From Monodelphis domestica (Eukaryota > Chordata > Mammalia > Didelphimorphia > Didelphidae): a stretch of DNA of 64,000 nucleotides. This document shows, piece by piece, positions 23,991-35,455 of this stretch. Under the pieces are notes generated by a model. It was not told the origin of the DNA. It saw nothing but the letters and a program-made list of their open reading frames with translations, and made no database searches. Position 1 is the stretch's first letter; each line of letters starts with the position of its first letter. A program made the translations under genes and the position numbers. The stretch is from the NCBI RefSeq assembly GCF_027887165.1, contig NC_077230.1, positions 262,388,976 through 262,452,975 of the forward strand, read 5' to 3'.

Positions 23991-24734
23991 TAAAACAAAA
24001 GCTTATGACATTTGCCTGGGCTTGTCATATTCTGCAACACAATATGCTTTTTTTCAGGATCCTGTTTCTTTTATTCCAAGAAAGAAATCGTCATCTCTAT
24101 TCATGGGACAATTATAGGACCTCAGTTTTCTGATAACAAGCTCTTTAATAACATCCCAAAATAGTATTTTAAACACAGCTCTAAATAATTCCCAAGACTG
24201 TAGCCATAGTCAACCAAATACCAGTTACACTGCAGGGTGGAATCACTGTCTATGCTTGCCCAACTTTCTTCATATTTCATTTTTTCAGCAAAGAGGCATT
24301 ATATTGAGTATTAGAAAATAGGCAAGAGTTGAATAGGCCATCAATATGACAGTCCAATTATTGTGGCAAAACTATTCTGAGCAAAATCCCAATGAGCAAA
24401 ATCCCAACCTAGAAATCACTGAAGCATAAAATTACAGTTTCTCAAAAAGAACAATACAACTAACATTAAACCATAGTAGCTTTTCTAAACCACAGACAGC
24501 ATTCATACCTAGATAAAAGATGTATATAGCATTGACATAAAAAGAAAGAAAATCTAATGCTTCTAGGCAATATTAAGCCTCTCACCATGGAAGACAAAAG
24601 AAACAGCTTCCCAGTGTAATGAAACCTCACTAACATATTTTTCATTTACTTTCTATTTTTCCCCTCTTGGTTTTCCATATCCAACTAACTACACATGTTA
24701 TTCTTTAATATAAGCTATTTTAAAATTTATTATT
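23991..24734. other. No recognisable feature
   Basis: There is no gene and no repeat I can name. 'gagcaaaatcccaat' occurs twice in tandem near 24,380-24,410 (one decayed 17-bp duplication). Confidence 0.35.
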
Positions 24735-26700
24735 TTTTTATTTATTTTGACATACTTTATTTTATTTTGATTTCCAAATTCTCTTCTTTCCACTTATTAA
24801 CACAAACTATATCGTATTAATTACATATGTGAAGTCATGTAAAGCATTTAACTATGTCTCTAAAAAAAAGCAATATAAAAATAAGGTACTATTTCACAAC
24901 ATGATGAACAGGGCAATACGTATTATATGATTTTATATATACATTTATATATACACAGCCTAGGGAGGCTTGGGGGAGAGAGGGGGAAAAAAGAATGAGG
25001 CATAGATTTTTGACATAGCTAATGTGAAAATTTGTTTCTCTTGGATAAATATATTTATTATAATTTATTACATGTTTATAACAAATCATGTATTATGCTA
25101 TATACAACAAATAAAAATAAAAACACAAAAAAAAGAAAATTGAAAAAATATACTATAATTTGCTCTCAGAGTTCATCAATTCTCTCTCAGGAGATGAATA
25201 GTATTTTTTATCACGAATCCTTGAGAATTTTTGAGATCATTGTATTGATAAGAGTAGCTAAGTCTTTCATAACTGACCCTGCTTAATGTGTTCAATGATC
25301 TCCTGGTTCTATTCACATCACTCAGCATCAACTCATACAGGTCTTTTCAGATTTTTCAGAAACATCCCTTTTCATTTCTTACAACACAATAGTATTCCAG
25401 CACAATCATATGCCACAACTTGTTCAGTCATTCATCAGTTAATGAACATATCCTTAAGTTCCAATTCTTTGCCACCACAAAAAGAACTGCTAGTATTTGT
25501 CATTTTCCTTTTCTATCATGTTAGCCAGTATGATAGCTGGGACATGGTACTTGAGAGTTATTTTAATTTGCATTTCTCTAATCAATGTTGATTTAGAGCA
25601 TTTTTTTCATATCAATATAGATAACTTCAATTTCACCTTCTGAAAACTGCCTGTTAATATGCTTTGACCATTTATCAATTGGAGAATTTTCCTTATTTTT
25701 ATAGATTTAAATAAGTTCTCTATATATTTGAGAAATGAAGTCTTAATCAGAGGACCTTCCTAGAAAAAAAAATTATATTATTTCATTATCTATGGTACCA
25801 TTAATCAGAATGTAGTTTCCCTGATTATCTCTTTTAGTTAGGCCTATTTTTTTCTTTTGCTTTGTCTAAGATCCTGATTGATACTGTTGCCGTTTTATAA
25901 CAGATAAAGCATAACAGATTCACTGTGACATCTTATTTTAACTATGTATGTCTTTCCATTTCAAATGTGATTCTTGCAAACAACATATTGTTGAATTCTG
26001 GTTTTTAATCAATTCTTTTATCCACTTCTATTTTATAGATCAGTTTATCTCATTCATTTTCAGTTATAATTACTAGCTACATATTTCCCTATATCCTATT
26101 TTCTTCTTTTTATCTTTTCTCTCTCTTTTTAACTTGCCCCTCCTCAAAAATCTTTATTGCTTCTGATCACTGTCTCCTTTAATTTGACCTCCTTTTTATT
26201 ACCTCCCTTTACTCTTGTCCCCTTCCTCTCCCACTTCCCTCTTGGATAAGACAGATTTCTATACCCAACTTAGCATGTGGGAGGAGGGAGGGGATGTACT
26301 ATGAATTTGTACATTTTCATATTTTTCCCTCTTTGAACCAATTCCAATGAGAGTGAAGTTCATGAATTGCCCACTAACTTTTCTCCTTCCTTCCACTGTA
26401 AAAGCTCTTCCTTGCATGCTTCTTTTATGTGACAAAATTTTCACCATTCTTCTTCTCCTTTATCCCATTTCCCAGTGCATCCTTTTCTTCACCATTCAAT
26501 TTTTTAGATCATTCCAACATAATTAACTTACTTTCATACCTCTGCCTACATAAATTGCTTTTTAACTATGTAAGTAAAGATAAAGATTATAAAAGATCTT
26601 AGGACTTACATGTATCATCTTCCCCTAAAAGAATTTAAATAGTTTACTCTATTAAATCCTTTTAAAATTTTTCTTTCATGTTTACCTTTATTTTTTATTG
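24735..26700 (-). mobile_element. Internally deleted old L1, minus strand
   Basis: Going up the plus strand, 24.74-25.2 kb is 3' UTR and 25.2-25.77 kb is the complement of the ORF2 C-terminal part ('ttcattcatcagttaatgaacatatcc...caattctttgccaccacaaaaagaactgc'). At about 25.77 kb it jumps to the complement of the endonuclease domain ('atctatggtaccattaatcag...tcttgcaaacaacatattgttgaattctgg', i.e. the block around the LQETH motif). The inter-ORF region follows, to about 26.7 kb. All of the RT domain is missing. It abuts the plus-strand old L1 head to head. Confidence 0.75.
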
Positions 26701-27669
26701 CTTCTCTTTAAGAAAAAAAAAAACACCAAACCATAGAAAAATTTTACATAGGCAAAAGAACATACACAGAAAGGGACAGTAAAAACAAGGCAAACAAACA
26801 CAAAGCTTCAAAAAAAATATCACTTGACCTCATATACTAGAAGAGTTAAAAAGGATTTCAAAAATCAATTAAAAGAGGCAGAGGAAAAATGAGGAAGAGA
26901 AATGAAAGCAGTGTAAGAAAAAATGTACCAAATGCAAAATGAGTCATACAAACTAGTGGAAGAAAATTATTCCATAAAAATTAGAATTGGTCAACTAAAA
27001 GTTAATGATTTCATAAGACTTCAATAAACGATAAAATCAAAAATTTTTAAATGAAGAAAATATTAAATACATCTCATTGAAAAAACAACTGGCCTGGAAA
27101 ATAGATCCAGGCAAGACATATTAGAAATTATTAGACTACTTGAAAGCCATGATATAAAAATAAAAAAAAAAGCCTGGACATCATAATATAAGAAATTATC
27201 AAAGAAAACTGCCCTGATACTCTTGAACAAAAGAGTAAAATAGAAATTGAAAGAACTCATAGATCACCTCCAGAAAGAAATCCCCAAATGACAACTCCAA
27301 GTAATATGATACCTAAATTCAAGAGCCCCCCAATCCACAGAAAATACTTCAAGTGGGCAGAAAGAAACAATTCAAATACCATTAAGCTACAGTCAGGATT
27401 ACACAGAACTTAGTTGTCTCCACATTAAAAGATCAGAAGCTATGGAATATGATATTCCTGAAGGGCAACAACCCATAATCACCTATCCAACAAAACTGAG
27501 TATATTCAATTAAGGGGGGGAAATGGTCATTCAATAAAATATAAGAGTTTCAAGCATTCTTGAAGAAAAGACCAGATCTAAACAGGAAATGTGATGTCTA
27601 GACACAAGACCCAAGAGAAACCTAAGAAAGTTAAATAAGAAAGAGGAAATCTAAGTGACTCGATAAGGT

Positions 27670-27969
27670 TGTAAAAATCAAAACTAATGTGCAATGATAA
27701 TGATATTATATTTTAAGAGATTTATTAATGGTCATTAGAAATATAGGAATAAAAAGGTAAAAAATTAAAAAACCACATGCCCATGGCTAATCTACCTATT
27801 CAAAACCCCCGCTTACCACCACAGTCTCCAACAGGAAGCAAAGAGAGTGGGACCAGCAACCCCACTGCCTAATAACCCCTGCCATATAGGAAGTATGCAA
27901 TGACAGGAAGTCAGTGGGGCTCCTGGGAAATGTAGTTTTTAGGGTAAAAGTATAATTTCTAATTATACA
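27670..27969 (-). repeat. 3' LTR of the retrovirus-like element
   Basis: 300 bp with TG...CA ends. In minus orientation a conserved 'ccctaaaaactacatttcccaggagcc' block in U3 is followed by AATAAA ('ccattaataaatctcttaaaa') and U5. It resembles the other copy at 36.3-36.5 kb and, more distantly, the solo LTR at 34.07-34.42 kb. Confidence 0.75.
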
Positions 27970-28485
27970 TTCCCCTCTGAGATCCATGTGGAAGACAGGT
28001 CTTTCCAATAGATCTTATAAACATAACCAACTATTAAATTACAATAATTTGGAGATGAAAGGAAAAGAGAACAAAAAGCAATGATCGCTAGGTGCATTGA
28101 CAAAAAATTCAGTTAAGGAGCAGTCCCCTTTAGAATAAGAGTATACATATAAAACAAATGCATTCAATCCAACACAGTTCAAATCACCGTATCCCAAAGT
28201 TCACTCTGGATCTTCTGTTACAGCATGTGGTCTCTGCAGGCATCTTCATGGCTCCTTCTCCAAAAAGTTCACGTTCTGGATTTGGAGGGATAACATGTTT
28301 CTTATCCTAAAATTGCTCAAATTTAAATCAAAGTTCAAACAATAACATAGCCCCCCCCCAGGTCAATAATAATGCATTTGCCCCTGAGGAGGATACAGGG
28401 ATACACAAAGTAATCACACAGGGATACATGACTGAGTTATGAGGTATATGAATCAATTTGCAAAAGAAAATCCAAAATATATTTT
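27970..28485 (-). mobile_element. Internal part of the retrovirus-like element, side next to the 3' LTR
   Basis: Non-coding in all frames as far as I can see. It starts with the purine tract next to the LTR. Contains a C9 run near 28,353. Confidence 0.5.
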
Positions 28486-28502
28486 AAAAAAAGAACTTGT
28501 GG
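28486..28502. repeat. L1 target-site duplication, left copy
   Basis: 'aaaaagaacttgtgg' is repeated perfectly after the L1 tail at about 35456-35470. The site reads TT/AAAA, the usual cleavage preference of the L1 endonuclease. Confidence 0.9.
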
Positions 28503-28526
28503 ACTTCCGGTCAAGATGGCGGCTTA
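28503..28526 (+). promoter_or_regulatory. YY1 site: Predicted YY1 and ETS sites at the L1 transcription start
   Basis: AAGATGGCGGC matches the YY1 consensus in the strong orientation, and ACTTCCGG is the complement of the ETS core CCGGAAGT. Their position at the extreme 5' end parallels other mammalian L1 promoters. Binding itself is inferred. Confidence 0.65.
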
Positions 28527-29577
28527 GAGAAAGCTAAAGTTTAGATCTCCTGAAACCCTTCCTTACCGATCTCAAACGGAATGCTCCTAGGGCACCGAAA
28601 TTCAAAACGATAAATAGCATAGACCCCGGGAGTCCTCCTCCTGGACCTGGACCTGGATCAAAAGGTACGGCCCCCCAAAAAGCCAGAACCCGAGACCACT
28701 CGGACCTAAGGGGTAGGCAGAAGGAATGTCCTAGGACCCATCCCCCCAACCCAGAGCGCTGAGTCCGAGTCTGAGGCAGCAGTGGCAACCTCAGAGCCCC
28801 ACAGCCTGCTATTCTGAAGGCCACTTCCTTAAAACAACCTAACCCAGTGGAGGGGGCACCCAGACAGCAAGGAAAAAGAGAGGGATGGGGGAGCTCGTAA
28901 CCCCCTGGGAGGAGCCCTCGGAGCTCCGGAAAGCTGTGGCCCCTCCCCCTCAGAGAGCAGGGGCTTCTGAAACAACAGCAACCCTCAGGACTGGCAAAAG
29001 GGCCTTGGGAGCCGGCTATTCTGAAGGCCGCACCCTGAAAACAAACCTGACCCAGTCGAGGGGTCACCCAGACAGCAGGGAAACAGAGAGAGAGGGGGGA
29101 GCTTGATACCCCCTGGCTGGATCCTTCCATCGGAATCTCACAAAAAAAGTCCCTGCCTCAAGGCATACTAAATTCAACCCAGGGAAAGCTAATCTCATTA
29201 GGAGCCCTCGGAGCCCCGGGAAGCCACGGCCCCTCCCCCCACAGAGTGCAAGCCCTGGCCAGCTAAGGCACAGGAACAAGGGTCAAGCTAGGCTTAGAGT
29301 GTGGAAGTAAAGCAACGAAGAAGCATCAGGAGGGTGCCGAGGAGAGGAGGGCAGTAACAGGGACACACCAGCAACTCCTGGCTTCCCAGAAACACAGAAC
29401 AACAACTGCATAGAACAGACAATCTGCCAAGGGCTAAAACCTCTGAACACCAGACAGAGATAAGAAAAGCTAATCCCCCCCACACTCAGATAGAGCTGGA
29501 AAACTCCACAGAAGCACAAAAGTCCCAAAATTAAAAAAAAAAAAACAAGAAGAAGGGGGCGAATTTGGACACATTTT
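28503..29577 (+). promoter_or_regulatory. L1 5' UTR / internal promoter
   Basis: GC-rich, and visibly richer in CpG than its surroundings. It opens with 'acttccggtcaagatggcggc' (20 bases shown), holding an ETS-like ACTTCCGG and a YY1-type AAGATGGCGGC within the first 25 bp. The YY1 site also starts human L1 and sets its transcription start. The UTR has an internal partial duplication: the 'gctattctgaaggcc' block at 28808 recurs at 29015, and 'ggagccctcggagc' at 28911 recurs at 29201. A long minus-strand open frame across it (28534-29130) is probably a by-product of the GC-rich composition. Confidence 0.8.
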
Positions 29578-30421
29578 ATGGAGCAAAAATACAAGACACG
29601 GAGGAGATAGAAGAGGAAACACAAGCAAATGCTCCAAAACCTTCCAAAGGAAATGGAAACTCTCCCAAACCCATGAAGAATTTGAATCTGAAATGATCAA
29701 AAAGATGGAAACATTCTGGGAGGAAAAGTGGGAAATAATGCAAAAGAAATTTACGCATCTACAAAACCAGTTTGACCAAAATGAAAAGGAAAACCAGGCT
29801 TTAAAGCAAGAATGAATAAAGCAAAGCCAAAAGACCAAGAAATTAGGAGAGAACATAAAATATCTCACTGACAAAATGACAGATTTGGAAAATAGAGGGA
29901 GAAGAGATAATTTAAGAATAATTGGACTTCCAGAAAAGCCAGAAATAAACAGCAAACTCAACATCATAATACAAGAGATAATCAAAGAAAATTGCCCAGA
30001 GATTCTAGAACAAGGGAGCAATACAGCCACTGACAGAGCTCACAGAACACCCTCTACACTAAACCCCCAAAAGACAACTCCCAGGAATGTAATTGCCAAA
30101 TTCCAAAACTCTCAAACAAAAGAAAAAATCCTGCAAGAAGCCAGAAAAAGACAATTTAGATATAAAGGAATGCCAATCGGGGTCACACAAGACCTTGCAA
30201 GTTCCACTCTGAATGATCGTAAGGCATGGAACATGATCTTCAGAAAGGCAAGAGAGCTGGGTCTTCAACCAAGAATCAGCTATCCAGCAAAACTGACTAT
30301 ATACTTCCAAGGGAAAGTATGGGCATTCAACAAAATAGAAGATTTCCAACTTTTTGCAACGAAAAGACCAGAGCTCTGTGGAAAGTTCGATATCGAAAAT
30401 CAAAGAGCATGGCATACCTGA
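29578..30421 (+). pseudogene. L1 ORF1 (RNA-binding protein), broken
   Basis: ORF1p is the trimeric RNA-binding chaperone of L1. The probable start ATG is at 29578, but frame is lost within the first 12 codons and again before about 29675. An in-frame stop then lies at 29812-29814 (after '...NQALKQE'). From 29876 the frame is open for 181 codons to the stop at 30421. Visible parts are the Glu/Lys-rich coiled coil (about 29675-29870), the 'LENRGRRDNLRIIGLPE' start of the RRM domain, and a C-terminal domain containing 'RNVIAKFQNSQTKEKIL' and 'RISYPAKLTIYFQG'. The residue blocks clearly mark the L1 ORF1 family. Confidence 0.9.
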
Positions 30422-30953
30422 AAAGGTAAATATTAAGGAAAGGGAAAAGGAGAAAAATGTTATCTTCTTTTACTCAAACTCTCTTCTATAACATCTACAT
30501 TTATATCAATCTATGTATACTAACAGGTGGAGAAAATGTAATGTGTAAATAGGGGGAAAAGAAAGACCAAATAGAATAATCATTCTCACACAAAGATTCA
30601 CATGGGAAGGGGAGGGGAAGAAAACTCCTATAAGCAGGAGAGGAAGAGAGTTTTTACTTAAACCTTACTCTCAGGGAAATCAACTCTGAGAGGGAAGAAC
30701 ATCCAGATCCATTGGGATCTTGAATTCTATCTTACCCAACAAGGGAAGGAAGAAGGGAAAACAAAGGGGGGGAAGGGGAGAGGGAAAACAAAAGGGGAGG
30801 GAAAAAAGGGGGGAGGGAGAGGGAACAAAAGGGGAGGGACTAAAAAGGGAAACATATCAAGGGAGGGGTTAAGGGGGACTGATTCAAAGTAAATCACTGG
30901 ACTAAAAGGTAGAGCCGAAGGAAAAAAGGTTAGAATTAGGGAAGGTTATCAAA
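30422..30953 (+). other. L1 inter-ORF spacer, purine-rich
   Basis: A strongly purine-rich stretch (about 30.74-30.87 kb is nearly all A and G) between ORF1 and ORF2. The other L1 copies in the window share this (pyrimidine-rich on the minus-strand copy at about 26.1-26.5 kb). It is non-coding. Confidence 0.8.
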
Positions 30954-33900
30954 ATGCTAGGGAGTCCACAAATGACAGCCATAACCTTGAACGTGAATGG
31001 GATGAACTCACCCATAAAACATAGACGAATAGCAGAATGGATTAGAATCCAAAACCCTGCCATATGTTATCTTCAAGAAACACACATGAGGCGGGTAGAT
31101 ACCCACAAGGTCAGAATTAAAGGATGGAATAAGACCTTCTGGGCCTCAACTGACAGAAAAAAGGCAGGAGTGGCAATCATGATTTCTGATAAAGCCAAAG
31201 CAAAAATAGACCTGATCAAAAGGGATAGGGAAGGTAATTATATTTTGTTAAAAGGGACTTTAGATAATGAGGAAATATCACTAATCAACCTGTATGCACC
31301 AAATAATATAGCACCCAAATTTCTAATGCAGAAACTAGGAGAATTGAAGGAAGAAATAGACAGTAAAACCATATTAGTGGGAGACTTAAACCAACCATTA
31401 TCAAATTTAGATAAATCAAACCAAAAAATAAATAAGAAAGAGGTGAAAGAAGTGAATGAAATCTTAGAAAAATTAGAATTAATAGACATATGGAGAAAAA
31501 TAAATAGGGATTAAAAAGGAATACACCTTCTTCTCAGCACCACATGGCACATTCACAAAAATTGACCATACATTAGGTCACAGAAACATAGCACACAAAT
31601 GCAGAAAAGCAGAAATAATAAATGCAGCTTTCTCAGATCACAAGGCAATAAAAATAATGATCAGTAAAGGTACATGGAAAACCAAATCAAAAACTAATTG
31701 GAAATAAAACAATATGATACTCCAAAACCGTTTAGTTAAAGAAGAAATCATAAAAACAATTAATTATTTCATCAAGGAAAATGACAATGGCGAGACATCC
31801 TTTCAAACCTTTTGGGATGCAGCCAAAGCGGTAATCAGAGGTAAATTCATATCCCTGAGTGCATATATCAACAAACTAGGGAGAGCAGAGATCAATCAAT
31901 TGGAAATGCAAATAAAAAAACTCAAAAGCTATCAAATTAAAACCTCCCAGCAGAAAACCAAAGTAGAAATCCTAAAAATTAAGGGAGAAATTAATAAAAT
32001 TGAAAGTGATAGAACTATTGATTTAATAAATAAGACAAGAAGCTGGTACTTTGAAAAAAACAAACAAAATAGAGAAAATACTGGTCAATCTAATTAAAAA
32101 AAGGAAGGAAGAAAAGCAAATTAACAGCATCAAAGATGAAAAGGGGGACATCACCTTTGATGAAGAGGAAATTAAGGTAATCATTAGAAATTACTTTGCC
32201 CAATTATATGGCAATAAATACACCAATTTAGGTGATATGGATGAATATATACAAAAATACAAACTGCCTAGACTAACAGAAGAGGAAATAGAATTCTTAA
32301 ATAATCCCATATCAGAAAATGAAATCCAACAAGCTATCAAAGAACTTCCTAAGAAAAAATCCCCAGGGCCTGATGGATTCACCAGCGAATTCTATCAAAC
32401 ATTCAGAGAACAGTTAATCCCAATACTATACAAACTATTTGACATAATAAGCAAAGAGGGAGTTCTACCAAACTCCTTTTATGACACAAACATGGTACTG
32501 ATTCCAAAACCAGGCAGGTCAAAAACAGAGAAAGAAAACTATAGGCCAATCTCCCTAATGAATATAGATGCAAAAGTCTTAAATAGGATACTAGCAAAAA
32601 GACTCCAGCAAGTGATCAGAAGAGTCATCCACCATGATCAAGTAGGATTTATACCAGGGATGCAGGGATGGTTCAATATTAGGAAAACCATCCACATAAT
32701 TGACCACATCAACAAACAAACCAACAAGAATCACAGGATTATCTCAATAGACGCAGAAAAAGCCTTTGATAAAATACAACACCCATTCCTATTAAAAACA
32801 CTAGAAAGCATAGGAATAGAAGGGTCATTCCTAAAAATAACAAACAGTATATATCTAAAACCATCAGCTAACATCATTTGCAATGGGGATAAACTAGATG
32901 CATTCCCAATAAGATCAGGAGTGAAACAAGGATGCCCATTATCACCTCTACTTTTTGACATTGTACTAGAAACACTAGCAGTAGCAATTAGAGAAGAAAA
33001 AGAAATCGAAGGCATCAAAATAGGCAAGGAGGAGACCAAGTTATCACTCTTTGCAGATGACATGATGGTCTACTTAAAGAATCCTAGAGATTCAACCAAA
33101 AAGCTAATTGAAATCATCAACAACTTTAGCAAAGTTGCAGGACACAAAATAAACCCACATAAGTCATCAGCTTTTCTATATATCTCCAACACAGCTCAGC
33201 AGCAAAAACTAGAAAGAGAAATCCCATTCAAAATTACCTTAGACAAAATAAAATACCTAGGAATCTACCTCCCGAGACAAACACAGGAACTATATGAACA
33301 TAACTACAAAACACTCTCCACACAACTAAAACTAGACTTGAACAATTGGAAAAACATTAACTGCTCATGGATAGGACAAGCCAATATAATAAAAATGACC
33401 ATCCTACCCAAACTTATTTATCTATTTAGTGCCATACCCATTGAACTCCCACAATATTTCTTTACTGATTTAGAAAAAACCATAACAAAATTCATTTGGA
33501 ATAACAAAAGATCAAGGATATCCAGGGAAATAATGAAAAAAAAAACACATATGATGGGGGCCTTGCAGTCCCAGACCTTAAACTATATTACAAAGCAGCA
33601 GTCATCAAAACAATTTGGTACTGGCTAAGAAACAGAAAGGAAGATCAGTGGAATAGACTGGGGAAAAGCAACCTCAGCAAGACAGTATATGATAAACCCA
33701 AAGATCCCAGCTTTGGGACAAAAATCCACTATTCGATAAAAACTGCTGGGAAAATTGGAAGACAGTATGGGAGAGATTAGGAATATATCAACACCTCACA
33801 CCCTACACCAAGATAAATTCAAAATGGGTGAACGACTTAAACATAAAAAAGGAAACCATAAGTAAATTTGGTAAACACAGAATAGTATACATGTCAGACC

Positions 33901-35120
33901 TTTGGGAGGGGAAAGGCTTTAAAACCAAGCAAGACATAGAAAAAAATCACAAAATGTAAAATAAATAATTTTGACTACATCAAATTAAAAAGCTTTTGTA
34001 CAAACAAAACCAATGTAACTAAAATCAGAAGTGAAACAACAAATTGGGAAAAAAATCTTCATAGAAACTGTAACAGTTAAAATTTAGGGGAGATGGGGAG
34101 ACTGAGGCAGGTAGAAATTAGTTTCTCTCTGCAAGAAGTATTATATTTTTTAGAGGTTTATTAAAGGTTAAAGATTAAAGAATATACAAGTAAGAAACAT
34201 GTGCCTAGGCCAGAGGCCTAGACAAAATAACCTCACATCACACAAGAGACGTGCCTGCTCCAAAACGGAAGTCCAAAAGAGCCAAGAGCCTCTCAAAAGC
34301 CTTTGAATCAGCTTAAATACCTTCTTGATCTCGGCCCAGGTGAGATTACAAGGCATTCTGGGGAAGTGGAGCAAAGGCTCATGGGGATTGTAGTCCTGTA
34401 TTCAAGTCTATTTTTTTACAAAACCTTTGACAAAGGTTTAATTACTCAAATTTATAAAGAGCTAAATCAATTGTACAAAAAAAAAACCATTCTCCAATAG
34501 ATAAATGGGCAAGGGACCTGGATAGGCAGTTCTCAGATAAAGAAATCAAAACTGTTAATAAGCACATGAAGAAGTGTTCTAAATCTCTTATAATCAGAGA
34601 GATGCAAATCAAAACAACTCTGAGGTATCACCTCACACCTAGCAGATTGGCTAACATGACAGCAACAAAAAGTAATGAACGCTGGAGGGGATGTGGCAAA
34701 GTAGGGTCACTAATTCATTGCTGGTGGAGTTGTGAATTGATCCAACCATTCTGGAAGGTGATTTGGAACTATGCCCAAAGGGCGACAAAAGAATGTCTAC
34801 CCTTTGATCCTGCCATAGCACTGCTGGGTCTGTACCCCAAAGAGATAATGGACAAAAAGACTTGTACAAGAATATTCATAGCTGCGCTCTTTGTGGTGGC
34901 CAAAAACTGGAAAGTGAGGGGATGCCCATCAATTGGGGAATGGCTGAGAAAATTATGGTATATGTTGGTGATGGAATACTATTGTGCTAAAAGGAATAAT
35001 AAAGTGGAGGAATTCCATGGAGAATGGAACAACCTCCAGGAAGTGATGCAGAGCGAGAGGAGCAGAACCAGGAGAACATTGTACACAGAGACTAATACAC
35101 TGTGGTATAATCGAATGTAA
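30954..35120 (+). pseudogene. L1 ORF2 (endonuclease / reverse transcriptase), broken
   Basis: The first 186 codons (30954-31514) hold the APE-like endonuclease with 'TLNVNGMNSP', 'YLQETH', 'LINLYAPN' and 'VGDLN' (Phe of the usual GDFN is Leu; the catalytic D and N remain). Frame is lost at about 31510 (GATTAA), a stop follows near 31,700, and there is another shift near 32,060. The longest frame, 32051-33628 (525 codons), holds the RT domain: 'KSPGPDGF', 'RPISLMN', 'SIDAEKAFD', '[13 protein letters not shown]' and the catalytic FADD at about 33050. An expanded A-run near 33,537-33,545 breaks the frame. The solo LTR then intervenes, and the C-terminal 184 codons (34566-35120) include the Cys/His motif '[16 protein letters not shown]'. 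Confidence 0.93.
34069..34420 (-). mobile_element. Solo LTR inside the full-length L1
   Basis: 352 bp with TG...CA ends, flanked by AAAC on both sides (34065-34068, 34421-34424). The L1 reads continuously once it is set aside. In minus orientation it has a 'tatttaag' TATA-like box, then AATAAA ('aacctttaataaacctct'), then U5. Its R/U5 and U3 resemble the LTR pair at 27.7 and 36.3 kb, so it belongs to the same or a sister family. It is a fossil; a provirus presumably collapsed by LTR-LTR recombination. Confidence 0.85.
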
Positions 35121-35455
35121 TGGACTTCTCCATTGGTGGTGGTGTAATGGCCCGGAACAATTTGCAGGGATCTAGGAGAAAAAACACTATGCATAAGCAA
35201 AGGATAAACTATGGGAGTGGAAACACCGAGGAAAAGCAACTGCCTGACTACAGCGTTTGAGGGGACATGACAGAGGAGAGACTCTAAATGAAACTCTAAT
35301 GCAAATATTGACAACATAGAAATGGATTCGAATCAAGAACACATGTGACACCCAGTGGAATCACGCGTCGGCATTGGGGGGTTGGGGAGTAGGAAAAGAA
35401 TCTATGTCTTTAATGAATAATGCTTGGAAATGATCAAATAAAATATTATATTAAA
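35121..35455 (+). other. L1 3' UTR and poly(A) tail
   Basis: Includes the G-rich tract at about 35375-35393 and ends 'gatcaaataaaatattatattaaaaaaaa'. The same parts occur in the L1 ends at 42.4, 45.5 and 62.4 kb. Confidence 0.9.

Larger units (their letters stand above)
28503..35455 (+). mobile_element. Essentially full-length L1, interrupted by a solo LTR
   Basis: A complete L1 layout: 5' UTR about 28503-29577, ORF1 about 29578-30421, inter-ORF spacer 30422-30953, ORF2 about 30954-35120, and 3' UTR with poly(A) to 35455. It is flanked by perfect 15-bp duplications and sits inside the retrovirus-like element. ORF1 and ORF2 are both disabled by several frameshifts or stops, so it is a non-autonomous fossil, but it is among the least diverged L1s in the window. 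Total about 6.95 kb, or 6.6 kb without the 352-bp solo LTR and its 4-bp duplication. Confidence 0.93.

Noticed and set aside
28534-29130. 198-codon minus-strand open frame in the L1 5' UTR
   Set aside because: It is antisense to a GC-rich L1 promoter, where stops are rare. The protein is Gly/Leu/Ser/Pro-rich with no recognisable domain, and there is no sign of conservation beyond the repeat. An L1 antisense ORF is conceivable but not supported.
29470-30030. 186-codon and 118-codon minus-strand frames over L1 ORF1
   Set aside because: They are antisense shadows of the coiled-coil coding strand (Phe/Leu/Ser-rich complement of Lys/Glu codons).
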